Of a stretch of DNA of 64,000 bases, positions 45,253 to 56,154 are shown piece by piece (the first letter of the stretch is position 1; every line of letters begins with the position of its first letter). The position numbers and the translations under genes were made by a program. The stretch spans positions 24,256,622 to 24,320,621 of the forward strand of contig NC_089782.1 of the NCBI RefSeq assembly GCF_040412425.1. Direction: 5' to 3'. The stretch comes from Macrobrachium rosenbergii (lineage: Eukaryota; Arthropoda; Malacostraca; Decapoda; Palaemonidae). The notes under the pieces are model-generated. The model was given only the letters and a program-made list of their open reading frames with translations. It did no database searches and had not been told where the DNA came from.

Positions 45253-45527
45253 CCTTCAGTGCACCTCGTGCGGTGTCATTACTTGAGGTTCTTTGCAACG
45301 TGCCTTCGGCCCCTAGCTGCAACCCCTTTCGTTTCTTTCACTGTACCTCCTTTCATATTCTCTTTCTTCCATCTTACTTTCCACCCTCTCCTAACAATTG
45401 ATTCACATTGCAACTGCAAGGTTTTCCCCCTGTTACACCTTTCAGACCTTTTACTGTCAATTTCCGTTTCAGCGTTGACCGACATTACAGGTCCCAGCGC
45501 TTGGCCTTTGGCCTAATTTCTACATTC
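45253..45527 (-). mobile_element. SINE-like element, minus copy
   Basis: Flanked by 'aagacaatggcggc' (45,239-45,252) and 'aagacaatgacggc' (45,528-45,541), 13 of 14 identical. The 3' end on the left lacks the final 'ccctacgggg' and starts at the 'cagtgcacctcg' stem, so this copy is slightly 3'-truncated. Confidence 0.9.
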
Positions 45528-45753
45528 AAGACAATGACGGCAAATTCTGTCTATACGTTTTGTCGGTGTGTAATTTGAAGTGGTCATAAAGTCTCGGTAT
45601 TTTTTTTTTCCATCTTCAATCGGCATGACTAGGTATTTTGTCCCATGCTCAGAAGTTAAACTTTTATATTATCAATATTATTTTGTTAATTGATTATACT
45701 GTCATGGTATCAAATACTTTGCAAGTGAAAGAGCTTTGCCCCCTACTTCAGCT

Positions 45754-46040
45754 TGAGATAAATATATAGAATATATAATTTAGGCCAAAAGCCAAGCACT
45801 GGGACCTATGAGGTCCTTCAGCGCTGAAAGGAAAATTGAGAGCAGGAGGTTTAAAATGTGCAACAGAAGGAAAACCTCGGAGTTGCACTATGAAACAATT
45901 GTTAGAAGTGGGTGGAAAGTAAGACAGAAGGAAGAATATGAATGGTGGTACAATAAAAGGAATGAAAGGGGATTTGCTACCTAAAACAACAAGTAATGCC
46001 TGCAAACACCATGAGGTGCACTGAGCCTTTTCCCTCCTAC
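45754..46040 (+). mobile_element. SINE-like element interrupted near its 3' end
   Basis: Family sequence from 'atatagaatatataattt' 'aggccaaaagcc' to 'tccctcctac' at 46,040, where the 4.6-kb transposon begins. The missing last bases, 'gggg', follow the transposon at 50,600-50,603. The SINE's own target duplication 'acttcagct' is at 45,745-45,753 and 50,604-50,612, outside both elements. Its middle is also shortened relative to full copies. Confidence 0.88.
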
Positions 46041-46187
46041 TAGTGCAGCAGATTGCTGTAAAATCGTTCAGATGAGTGAAACAAGCATGAAATTTGGCAC
46101 AAACATTCCTGAACTACGCTCTCTCTTAGAAAGGGCGCTACAGCCTGAAAATCCAAGATGGCGGCTATTTTTCAAAATATGGCCGCC
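46041..46187 (+). repeat. Left terminal inverted repeat
   Basis: Pairs with 50,448-50,596. Shared segments in order are 'tagtgcagcagat', 'atcgttcagat', 'gtgaaacaagcatgaa', 'ggcacaa', 'aaagggcgct' and an 'aagatggcggc' pair. Spacing varies by a few bases. The subterminal part repeats 'atggcggc' and 'ggccgccat' in both orientations. Confidence 0.88.
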
Positions 46188-46664
46188 ATCTATGTTGAAT
46201 CACTGGTTTGGGAGCATCTATTGGATGGAATATGCCAGTTTTTTTTAAACCTCGACTTTTAGGTTATAAAAAATGTTTCCATACCACACATTTATTAGCC
46301 ACCCACTAAATGAATTGTAACCAAGATGGCGTACAAAATGGTTGCCATAAAAGTTTTTTCTATCCACAGCGCTAGCAGACATAGAGACCAACTGTTTTTA
46401 TTTAATGGTATATTCATGTGATCAGACAGTTTAACTAATATGCTATTTTCAACTGAAATAGTAATGGTATGGTCACATACAACATTATGTCTAAGACTGT
46501 AACCATAAAAAGAAAAAGAAGAGAAATACGGACTAAACGCAACCAATCTATGTATAGGTCTCTCAACCTACACCTTTGAAAAATTCGAGGATAAGAAGGT
46601 AGGCATAGCATGACACGTTGGATGCTCAAGCTAGATTATCTACTGAAGAGAGGGCAATATTTAT

Positions 46665-49600
46665 CTAGACTTCACATTTGCAAGTGCACAGAGCTGTGCA
46701 GGGAAGACCCAGCTTGTAGCACTTGCACCTTTCCCGACAGCCTGCTTTGCATCCACATTTGGTAAGCTGTTGGCAACTCTTGGCTAAGGGCGAGTTGGTT
46801 GTCCAGAGGACTTGCCATGCTTCACCAGACTTTTGCCATCCCCACTCAGCAGGGTTCTCTGGCTGTGGCTGACACTGGGTGGCCTGCCCCCACACACAAC
46901 CAGCCTGGTACGCACGCTTGGTGTGTTGGAGGAGAGCTCCTGGTTGGTGGAATGGCCTCATATGCCCTTTGTTTTCTGGCAAAACATATCAAGTCTAGCC
47001 TCATCCACAGTGCCAGCAGTGCTGGATCTTTCATACATAAGTATGACAAACCTCTCCAGGACCTTCAGGTCACTCTCTTCCACTCTGAGAGGGTAGTGAC
47101 TCAGTTTGGAGAACACAGTGGAGGCCTCTGGAAAGATGTTCCATGTCTGCCAGGCGGTCTTCTTGCCCTTGCTCGGAAGGCTGACACTGTATCACAGCCT
47201 GTGAATGCATGGAAGAAGAGCATGCCATTCACCTTCTCCTGGCCCAGAGAGTTGCACAGGTCATGCACAGCAATCCAGCGCAGGCTCTGGCCTTGGCCAA
47301 ATGCCACCCATAGCTTCTCTAGCCTAGATTGTGGAGAGTGGAGAAAGCACTGACTGCAACGACAAGAACATCTGTGTCATTTGCTTTAACCGTGATGGTC
47401 TTGGCTCCATGTTCTGTGGCATATTTGGCATGGAGAAAGATGCAGGTGTCAGCTTCCTCATGAGAGCACTTTTCCAGTCCCTGAAGACTAGCCTCATGAG
47501 TGCTGAGGACAGCAGACCCTTTCGTGGCAATGACAACATTTGTGGCAGACATCTGGGCAACTTTGTCTGCCAGAACTGGAACAACTCTGTCTTGTTGGCA
47601 TCGTGTCTTAGAAATTGCGCCAGTTGGATGGAATTGTGTTCTTGTCTGTCACCTTACGCCTTCCTCCTTGACCACGTTGGAGCCTGGTCTCAGCTTTGAG
47701 GCTGGATGTATTGTATACATCAAATACAAGATGTGATGATGTGTACTTGCTGCCATAGGATTGTATCACAGGCAAGAAGTCGCAAAGTGCATAGCCCTCA
47801 AAGGTCTTTTCCTTTCTTTGGTGGCAAGGCATGGACCAAAGCTGATCCATCTACAATGAGGACATCAGTCTTTGGTTCTTTGTCTTCTAGTGTAACATGA
47901 CTCTCCAGGACCGAGGTCAGCTGAGACTTCTGACATGTGTACAGCCTACCACCCTCACTAAGGGAAGCTGGGAATGTTTGATTCTCGTGCTGGAAGAATT
48001 CCTGCAGATCACATTCACGGCTCTGACAGGATATAAATAGCTTTGAGAAAAGCTGGCAATCCTCCTTCAGAGGTTTCTGCTTTGACTGTTCTACAGGAGC
48101 AGCTTCTTGCCTGAAGAAGTCAGTTCTGTTCTTCTTTATCGGCTCATAGAAGGAGACTGCATTGTTTGCCAAAGAGTCTGAAAACTTCTGAAATTTAGTG
48201 CGGCTCTGTCAAGGTGTGTCTGTAGAAGTTCTGCTGAGCTGGGGTGGCAATGTCTTTGTTGTCAATGGAATACAGATCCTGGCTCTCTTCCTGAAAAGGA
48301 CTTCCCAAGTGTTGCAAAGCCAATGACAGCTTGCTGACTCTCTCAAGAATGTCTTCTGCGCATGAGGTGTTTGTTCATGGTGTGTTGTCTGCTCATTAGA
48401 CTCCTTACTTTGAACCTCTGTTTCGTATGCAGACACCAAGCGGATGATCTCTGGGCCAGCCACCATCCATCTTCTGAGTGCTGACGGATCTTCAGTCAGC
48501 CCAATGGCTCCGCCATCAGCCTTTATAAAGGCATTGGTCTGCTCATGAGCTTGGTCAAGAGCCATTGCTGAGAACTGGCGACTGGTCTTGTGCACAACAA
48601 AGTTGCCAGCCTTGAACTCCTTGTGCAACTCTGGGTGTGAACTCTCTAGGGTAAGCATGTCCCTGAGGTGAATAGGCAGCCAACGAGCATAGTTTGTATT
48701 ATTGTTGGAAAAGAAGTAGGGTATCAGCTCATGCAATGCCTGGCAGTAGAGGAAAAATTGGCCTCACGGAAGGACCTGATCAGTAGGAATATCACAAGTT
48801 CCATAGACAACACCATGTGCCAGAAGTGGAACTGTGGACTCTGCTGTCTTCGAAGGTCACACCACTCCTCAAACTCTAATGCCTGCTCATTGTTGTTTGC
48901 TTTCAGCACAGTAGTCAGTGTATGCTGTCCTCAGAGTTTGTACAAACTAGAGGGCTGTAACCTGGTGCATCTGCCGTGTCCTGGTTACACTTGCAGCTGA
49001 CAGGAAGGATTCTGCAGTTCCAGATGAAGCAACTCCTGCCTCCACCAGAGCCTGTCCAACCACTGCCATGAAGAAGAGTACCAAGAGATGTCATTGCTGC
49101 CATCTCAATGTGCAGACCACCAAACATTACCAGATACTTGTCTTTACGCCATACTGATCAGGCCACTGCCACTGCACCTGCTTTGCTACGGCATAGATTG
49201 GCTGATCAGCTGTGATTATGGGTATCTGGCCAGGGTTCAGAAAATCAGTGACATCCTGCACTTTCTGCATCACGTGTTTGATCGTAGCAACAGAATGAGC
49301 CTGATCACGCAGGAGAGGAAGCAATGAAGTTATGGTTACTTCAAATTCTGGGCTTCTCTTCATTGAAGCGTGATGAGCTGACCACGTCAGATTCACTGCA
49401 TCATCTATTTCCTGGGTGACTATGACCTTGTCTAGCCACTGATACTCCAGTGCAAGCTGTGGCCCCAAGATATCTGTGGGTGGCTTTGGTATTGCAGTGT
49501 TTGGTGGCACAGGGTTCTTTGTTTGAAAGGAAGCTGGTGAAATGTTTGTGAATGTGTCCGGCAATTCAGGCATTGTGTACCCATCATGGTCTAGAGACAT
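46665..49600 (-). pseudogene. Academ-type transposase/nuclease relic (PIN/XPG-like + CxC)
   Basis: A protein of roughly 950-1,000 residues is readable only by changing frame at least eight times (near 49,140, 49,045, 48,910, 48,745, 48,300, 48,200, 47,815, 47,600, 47,330 and 47,150), plus an in-frame stop near 48,950. In order from the N-terminus: a helical leader; MFGGLHIEMA (about 49,125); VTRTR (about 48,975); NYARWLPIHLRDM (about 48,690); DQAHEQTNAF with KADGGAIGLTEDP (48,556-48,485); DVLIVDGSALV (about 47,850); SHEEADTC (about 47,460); NDTDVLVV (about 47,380); FHAFTGCDTVSAF (about 47,214); and a C-terminal Cys cluster of CxC-type pairs (46,757-46,668). The acidic HEEADT, DTDVL and GCD motifs resemble the metal-binding core of PIN/XPG/FEN nucleases. 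The start is taken at the Met near 49,600; an upstream open segment (49,681-49,875) may be an additional N-terminal exon. Non-functional as it stands. Confidence 0.85.
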
Positions 49601-50447
49601 GATGACTTAGAGGTGATGTCATACCACCTCTTTTGTCCTTCTGACAAAGACAACACAAACTCCAGTTTGTTTTCTACTGCTCAATATTGATTAGCATCAC
49701 ATTCTGCCATGATTTCACTTTTGATTAAGGCCGAGGGGTTATCCTTTACCACCTTAAACAAAGCACACATTCCTGTATGGGATTCAACTAGGTTCGGTCT
49801 CCTACACCTAGCCCGATCATTCATCCAGTGCCATTTAAGTCCCGTGTGATCTGTACACCATCCGGGTAAGTACATGAACCATCATGTACAGCCCCCATAC
49901 CCTTGGCTCGGCTCTCCCGCGGCTGGCACATCCTGTCTATTCAGGTGCTGCCATCTAACTATAGCTGGTCTGGGGCTGTTAGAAAGCATTTGGGACACTA
50001 AACTAAACTATACTACAACTACTAGTCTAAGACTACAGGATTAGTAAAGCTGGATTAGCTGGCACTGAACCCCATGCTGAGTTACACAGCGATGTCACCC
50101 AGTGTGCCCTGGTTGTGTGCAGACATACACTCTTTTACATTTATTAATTTTCCTTCAAAATTGATGAGTTATTCGAAAGAGATGGCCTCATTAGGATCTA
50201 AAACCACAGAAACCAAGATCCATGCTTAAAACGATAATTGTTGAACGGGCATTATTTCTCATTATAATTATTGTTTCTACCTTTTCTTGGCAGCCATATA
50301 GCCCCATATTTTAAAGGTAAACTGTACTGGGAAGCTACAGAAACATAATATTCACAAGAAATAGTATGGAAGAGCTTTACCATATTGCTAGAAGCAAATA
50401 CATGCCATTCTAGTGAAAAAATTAGCCAAAATCTAATCGATACTGGC
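49601..50447 (-). other. Transposon 5' region upstream of the gene relic
   Basis: Holds a 64-codon minus frame (49,681-49,875) with several Cys and His residues; past its stop, the same frame reads on towards the main relic without another stop for ~30 codons. It may be part of the original N-terminus. The rest (49,900-50,447) is non-coding. Confidence 0.45.
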
Positions 50448-50596
50448 CGCCATCTTGGAATTTGGCCGCCATATTAAATTTTTGCGTGGCCAGCGCCCTT
50501 TTCTGATAGAGGAACTTTAAAAGAGCACTTGTGCCGTTCATGCTTGTTTCACTATCTGAACGATTCTTATGAAATATGCAATTATCTGCTGCACTA
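50448..50596 (-). repeat. Right terminal inverted repeat
   Basis: Inverse of the left end; the outermost 13 bases are identical. Contains two 'ggccgccat' motifs and 'agcgcccttttctgatag', matching the left 'agaaagggcgct'. Confidence 0.88.
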
Positions 50597-50929
50597 TACG
50601 GGGACTTCAGCTCAAGCTCAAAGGTAACGAATTTCCCGCGATCTGTCGGGATCGTGCTGCGGGAATCACGTGACGAAAGTTTTTGGCGTGAAAGGTAGTC
50701 TCCGTCTCGACGGAAATCCCAACGAGCACATAATTTAGTAACGACAGAGAAACTGTAAAAATATATTGACTCAAACTTTAAAGCAGAAAGGAAAACTAAA
50801 ATGTTGTTCTCACTCACATGCCATAAGCTCCTAAAATAAATATTGTAAGAGGAAAGATAGTCTTCAAACACGACTATTTTTTCCTTAAAGCCTAGGCTAC
50901 ACTGGCGCTGCACTGCACACTACTATCAC

Positions 50930-51110
50930 ACGACCAAATTCCTGTGACTGGTTTGAAAAACATTTAAATTAAGACAAAAAAATTCGTAATGACATCTTCA
51001 ACACCAAATATTTCGGTGATATTCCTCCACCTGTCGAAAGACGACAACCCCTGTTGGATTCGAAACTTGAAATAAGCCTAAAACTTAAAATTGTTTCTGT
51101 CAATCACATG
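50930..51110 (-). repeat. Array block C (minus copy 3)
   Basis: 'ttcctgtgactggtttga', 'aaacttgaaataagcctaa' and 'gtcaatcacatggctct' match the 33.37-33.57 kb copy ('gaaaataagcctaa', 'aatcacttggcttt'). The CCAAT palindrome is lost. Confidence 0.6.
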
Positions 51111-51409
51111 GCTCTCCCGCGGAGTTCCAAAGGAGGAGATGAAAAATGAAAGAGAAGGCATCCTCGCGGGAAAGCAGATCTTTATTATAAGGATAAACTT
51201 TTCAAGAAAAAAATTCTGCTGACCGGCTGAAGAGTAGTGTAAGGAAAGTCAGGGAATCGAGTTAAGTGGCGCGCATCTTTCTCCCAGCGAGCTGAGCTCA
51301 AACACTTCGGTTAACGAAAAACAGAATTCAAGTGTGCCTTTGTACCTCGTTCATGTTTCATGTAACTTAACATCCGTTTCAAGTAGAATCAGAGGTAATT
51401 AAATTGACT
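51111..51409. other. Spacer between blocks C and B
   Basis: No feature beyond positional correspondence with 33.57-33.99 kb ('ggagatgaaaaatgaaagag' and 'cttttcaagaa'). Confidence 0.45.
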
Positions 51410-51690
51410 GACATCAAAGAGCTACGGACGATCTACAGTAGACACTTGCCCACAGCCAACGTCCATTTATCGGCTCACACAAAATCAAAGGCTCATCGAA
51501 CTGCCGTCTTAGGACATGATGCATAATATTCGCTCCCTTAGAAACCATCCCCTTTACATGCAGCCTTTGGGACCCTCAAGAGCAACGACACAAATCCGAT
51601 AAAACAATACGGAGAGTAATTGTGCTACCCAAATTTATTCCTCTCAAGAGCATGCCGACTAAGGCTAATTTGCATGTGTTTACATATATA
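51410..51690 (-). repeat. Array block B (minus copy 3)
   Basis: 'acatcaaagagctacggacg' 'atctacagtagacac', 'cacaaaatcaaaggctcatc', 'gtgctacccaaatttattcc' 'tctcaagagcatgccgact' and 'aaggctaatttgcatg' match the other inverted copies. Confidence 0.8.
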
Positions 51691-51934
51691 GTACCATTGC
51701 AAAGCTGTACCTCCCAAACCAACAGCAACATACGCCTTCCTAATCGCCTAGACTAAATCCTCTATAGACTTTACGTAAAGCCCGAGGTTGAAACCACCAA
51801 AATTAATGATGACTTCAACGCAAGCTTTAAATACCCTTATGATACCAGATGACAAAACCTGTACATGCACAAAACTGCACAGATAGTAACCAAAACTACT
51901 TGCATAAATACAATGGAGCTGTCACACGTCACAG

Positions 51935-52025
51935 AAGTTTTAATCAATACCTAATCCCTTATAATTCTTACTTGTCTTCGCTGATGAAGAAACTTCGTTG
52001 GAGGTATTCTTAAGAAATATAAAGC
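51935..52025 (-). repeat. Array block A (minus copy 3)
   Basis: 'aatcccttataattcttact' 'tgtcttcgctgatgaagaaa' followed by 'cttcgttggaggtattct' is the inverted equivalent of 7.5 kb. Confidence 0.78.
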
Positions 52026-52064
52026 ATAGAAGAAGAACCGGAGATACAGGGAATGAGGGTTGGA

Positions 52065-52440
52065 GAGTTGGGAGAAAAAAGGCGATGCCTTTGGGGTACC
52101 TCGACAACAGAGCCAATCGATCATATGACCAAGTCTTAATTACTTCCTGTTCCTACTGTTCGTCTAGTTTCCTTTTCTCCTATGTTTTACCCATTCATAA
52201 TTCGTGTACTCTTCAGCCCAATCCATAACAAGAAAACACTTTCAGCTCCTAAATAGTCAAGCTGAAACTGCGCCCTCCGAAGAATCACGATTCATATAAT
52301 AACTAGAATCTTAATGGCTGCTCAGTTATCTTATATTGCATCGGTCAGCGTAAAAGCTTCATGCAGAAATCCTACATCGTCTCTCGAGAATATCATTTTT
52401 GAAAGGGACGTAGCTCAAATGAAACGCCAGGCTACATTAT
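52065..52440 (-). repeat. Array block H (minus copy 3)
   Basis: Corresponds to 39,851-40,200, with 'gccaatcgatcatatgacca' and 'cgtgtactcttcagcccaat' as the clearest shared pieces. The third inverted array unit ends here. Confidence 0.72.
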
Positions 52441-54851
52441 CGAGTTTAACCAGAAAATTATAAACCATTCTCGTCTTTCTCTCTCACAAGCGCTACTGAC
52501 TTGAAAGTATGCCCTTTTGTTCAGTCAAGAAATGGGAGCCATAGAAATCTAGTCTATTATGTTAAATCCCTTGAAACATTCACACGTAATGTACACAGTT
52601 CTTAGACACCATGTGAAGTACTCAAAGCTGGACAGTACTCGAGAAGACAGATGATAAATGCTTATTTAAAAAGATAGACCTACGACGAGATCCATACGGT
52701 TTGGTTAGCAATCATGGTGTTCGTCGAAACATTCCTAATGAATTACTAATTTCACTGATTAACTGAATAGCTTACTACAGTTACGCTTATCCAAATGTAC
52801 CTTCATAGTCCATTTGATTAGTAAGTGTATATTTGATCATCTGCTTTATACCTTCATATCTGAGACACTGGCAGTTGCCAATACGCGATACTCAAGAGAC
52901 TTCATCACATGATCATAGTAACACTAAAACACTACTATTTCTGGCAAAATTTATACAAAGTGGCGTAGTTATATTGTGCAAAACTGTAGTGAACTGTCAA
53001 TCATTTTCTCACACAGCAACCTCCCTGGTTGTGAATTTATACAAAATTTATTCTGCTGTCCCGTCGACAACAGCTACGTCTGAATAAATCAAGTGCTCTA
53101 TCGCGCACTCCGTTATAGCCCTAGACCTACTCGTTCACCATGGATGAGTTAGGTGATCATATGACAATATCAATAGCAAATAACGTTAACACTAACACAT
53201 CAAAAACTAATCAAAGAGGAATTGGAATCAACCAGACGTTTCATATGCGGGCGATACTAAAACTAAACCAATTACGAAAACATTACACGAAATTCCTACT
53301 TCAAAATAGTAAACATAATGAAAACAAAGCTTGCAACAGATTCTATAAATGTAAACAGACTAACGTAAAACAGGCAAGTAAATCAGAAAACAGGCAGTTA
53401 ACCTATGCACATATCTCAACAAACTTGTGTAGCATTTTAATCCTAGCATTTTAATCCTACTTACCAGGACTGCCAGGCGACCCACCAAGCGATGACGATT
53501 TAGTGCCCAACGACAGAATTGTATTTCTTTTGAGGATTTGAAATTATACGAACCCGCATGAACATTAAAAACGGAAAAAAGTGTCGCAGTTCACGAATTC
53601 ACAGCTAAGCAACTGACAATACCAGCCAACGTTCGAACAGACATACAAAACACACACGCGTAATGGTCGGGCGAGCAGTAGCCTCTCCCTACGATCTAAT
53701 ATCGGCTCTGAAGCCAGGGAGTCTTAAGTGGCTTGGGTCTAAGCATTACGGGTTCTCAAAGACGAGGTCGTTACTAGATTTACACACTGCAACAACATAT
53801 TGTTGTACCGCTCTCTGCTGAAATGGCACGATTCGACCATTCTCCACGTTAATAAATCGGATTTCTTAACGGTGACAGTATTATTAAGTGTTTAAATTAT
53901 GGGAATGGCTGTTATACGTATCATGGTATCTCGTCTTCCAGTTTAAAAATTGACGACCCAGTGTAACTTTTCAAGGCTGGAAATATGACAACGCTAAGAC
54001 GCTAACTCAGTATCCAATGGAACACAGCAGACATTATAACAGACTAGAAGAAACTGTGCTGTAAATAAATAAACAGAAATTTCGTTATCCTTGTAAATAA
54101 CCTCAGTATTCTCTCGCGCAATCCACATTCTAATAACCACTGATACAGGCACAGTCTTAATCATAAAACCTCAGGATTTGAAAAATTATTCACTTCTTGT
54201 CACTTGTTTAATTAAAGTGTAAACTGCATTAACGTAAATTATCTCTGGTGTCTACGTGCGGTCTGCAATCAAACTTTTGACTGTAAATGAGTACCTTTCA
54301 GACTAGCAGCTCAGAGAGGGAGGAGCCTCTAAAATATTGACTGCTAACTCGCGTGATTGTCCGGATGGACAAATTACGTTAGCAGCGGAGTTGATAAGAC
54401 ATAGGTGATGCAATGCCGGAATATGTGAATACTTTCGGCAAAACTCAGAATATTTGGAAGGCCCCCTAAATACAAAATTAGATAAACTATTTAACATAGT
54501 GATGGTGTGCTGTGTTTTGCATATATTTCTTACGGGACATCCAGAATAACTTTGATAGTTTTAATATTGATATGGATAATGACGATTTTTTTTTTTTTAG
54601 TTCTGATCACCCCACCATACGATCTACTGATCAAGGACAACTAGTTCTATATAGATTTACGGACTATTTCAATAACATAGGGTACTGAATTTGTAAATAC
54701 ATATTTTGTAAAAGACCTGTAAAATGAAGATGTTTCACCAAACTCAATTTTTAACCATGCGCCAAAAATTTCATTGCTACTTTACCAAGTTTTGCAACTT
54801 AGAAAGAATGCAATTGACTGAACTGTCCCAAAAAAGGTAACACGGTATTTA
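52441..54851. other. Long stretch with no supported feature
   Basis: No array block, SINE or microsatellite of note. A 104-codon plus frame at 53,140-53,454 has a fair start context (caccatgg) and Asn/Lys-rich content, but no recognisable domain or paralogue here. Could be single-copy host DNA. Confidence 0.5.
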
Positions 54852-54863
54852 CATTTGGAGTAA

Positions 54864-55178
54864 TGGAATGGAATGGAATATACAGTTTAGGCCAAAGGCC
54901 AAGCACTGGGACCTATGAGGTCACTCAGCGCTGGAAAGGAAACTGAGAGCAGGTAGGTTTGAAAGGTGTAACAGGACGAAAATCTTGCAGTTGCACTAAG
55001 AAATAATTGTTAGGAGAGGGTGGATAGCAAGATGGAAGAAAGATAATATGAATGGAGTTACATTAAAAGGAATGAAAGGGGTTGCAGCTAGGTGCCAATG
55101 GGACGCCGCAAAGAAACTTTAGTAATGCCTACTGTGCACCCCGTGAGGTGCACTGACGGCACTACCTCCCTATGGGAA
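54864..55178 (+). mobile_element. SINE-like element, full length
   Basis: Flanks 'catttggagtaa' (54,852-54,863) and 'catatggagtaa' (55,179-55,190), 11 of 12 identical. Tail 'accccgtgaggtgcactgac' 'ggcactacctccctatggga'. Confidence 0.92.
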
Positions 55179-55190
55179 CATATGGAGTAA

Positions 55191-55590
55191 GAGCTGTGCC
55201 TTATTTACAATATTTTCCGGAGAACAAAATCGAATCCAGGTGAAATTTGATGAATACAGAAATCACGAAAAATGTCGATTTCGAACGGGAGGAAATAAGA
55301 AAAAAAAAAAGTAAGGAAATTGTTTTGATGAATAAATGAATGTATTGAATGAGGACGATACGCATAGTCCTGAATATCATCTAAAGCTCACTACGAATAC
55401 TCCTTTTGGTTACTCTTTAGCTGCCTCAAGTTCAGTGTAGAAGAATGCTGTAGTTCTATCTCTACTGTTACCTGTTAATTCCATTATATTATTACTGTTA
55501 CCTATTCATTACCATGAAAGTCGTAAAACTAAGCATTTATTTGTTTTAGTCAGAGTGAGCATTTATGGAATTATACATACACACAAACAC

Positions 55591-55592
<2 letters not shown>
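55191..55592. other. Unannotated spacer
   Basis: AT-rich; no supported feature. Confidence 0.45.
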
Positions 55593-55661
<69 letters not shown>

Positions 55662-55690
55662 GTGTGTGTAAATGTGTGTATAGTATGTGT
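55593..55690. repeat. TA and TG microsatellites
   Basis: TA tract 55,593-55,659 followed by a short TG run. Confidence 0.96.
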
Positions 55691-56067
55691 TTACACACGT
55701 TTACGTTTGTACGTGCGCATGCGCATGTCTTGGTTGCTGAATGAAATCAAAGAATCGACGTTTTCACATACATCACTACCACAGAGATCCAACATTCAGA
55801 ACTACGCTTCTCCAGAACAGCATTAAAAACGCGTATAGAATCTAATGACGCATCGAACATCAAGAAAAGGATAACCGTTACCTCCATTTATTATGTAGCA
55901 TGTTCTCGCTACATCATCGCGAGAGGGAAGTTTGTTAAAGGAGTGACAGTTATGGTGGAACCCCTAACATATGTTTAATGAAAAATTGAGGTTGCTTTTA
56001 CACAGAGGTGCGTGTATTTTATCCTTATTTTTCAAAAAAAAAGAATCACCTGATGAAAGGCAATGTA

Positions 56068-56068
<1 letters not shown>

Positions 56069-56101
<33 letters not shown>

Positions 56102-56114
56102 CTCTCTCTCTCCA

Positions 56115-56151
<37 letters not shown>
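56069..56151. repeat. Imperfect (CT)n tract
   Basis: CT repeats with ttctc and ccatc interruptions. Confidence 0.96.

Positions 56152-56154
<3 letters not shown>

Larger units (their letters stand above)
46041..50596 (-). mobile_element. Academ-like DNA transposon (TIR element), degraded
   Basis: A 4,556-bp element bounded by imperfect terminal inverted repeats whose ends are 'tagtgcagcagat' and its inverse 'atctgctgcacta'. It is flanked by TAC on both sides (46,038-46,040 and 50,597-50,599), and removal of the element restores the host SINE-like tail 'cctacgggg'. It carries one long minus-strand gene relic encoding a PIN/XPG-like nuclease with a CxC cysteine cluster. From memory, the Academ superfamily has 3-4-bp duplications and XPG-type nucleases, which fits. 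Superfamily placement is inferred; the boundaries are directly supported by the nested structure. Confidence 0.88.

Noticed and set aside
46041..46055. CACTA (EnSpm) superfamily ends
   Set aside because: CACTA elements start with CACTA and end with TAGTG; here the order is reversed, and the encoded protein does not resemble a CACTA transposase.
46665..49600. Intact host gene with introns
   Set aside because: Frame changes occur within conserved motifs without splice signals, several by a single base, and the coding span is enclosed by terminal inverted repeats.
53140..53454. 104-codon frame with a reasonable start context
   Set aside because: No recognisable domain, no paralogue in the window, low-complexity Asn/Lys content; a chance frame of this size is common in 64 kb.
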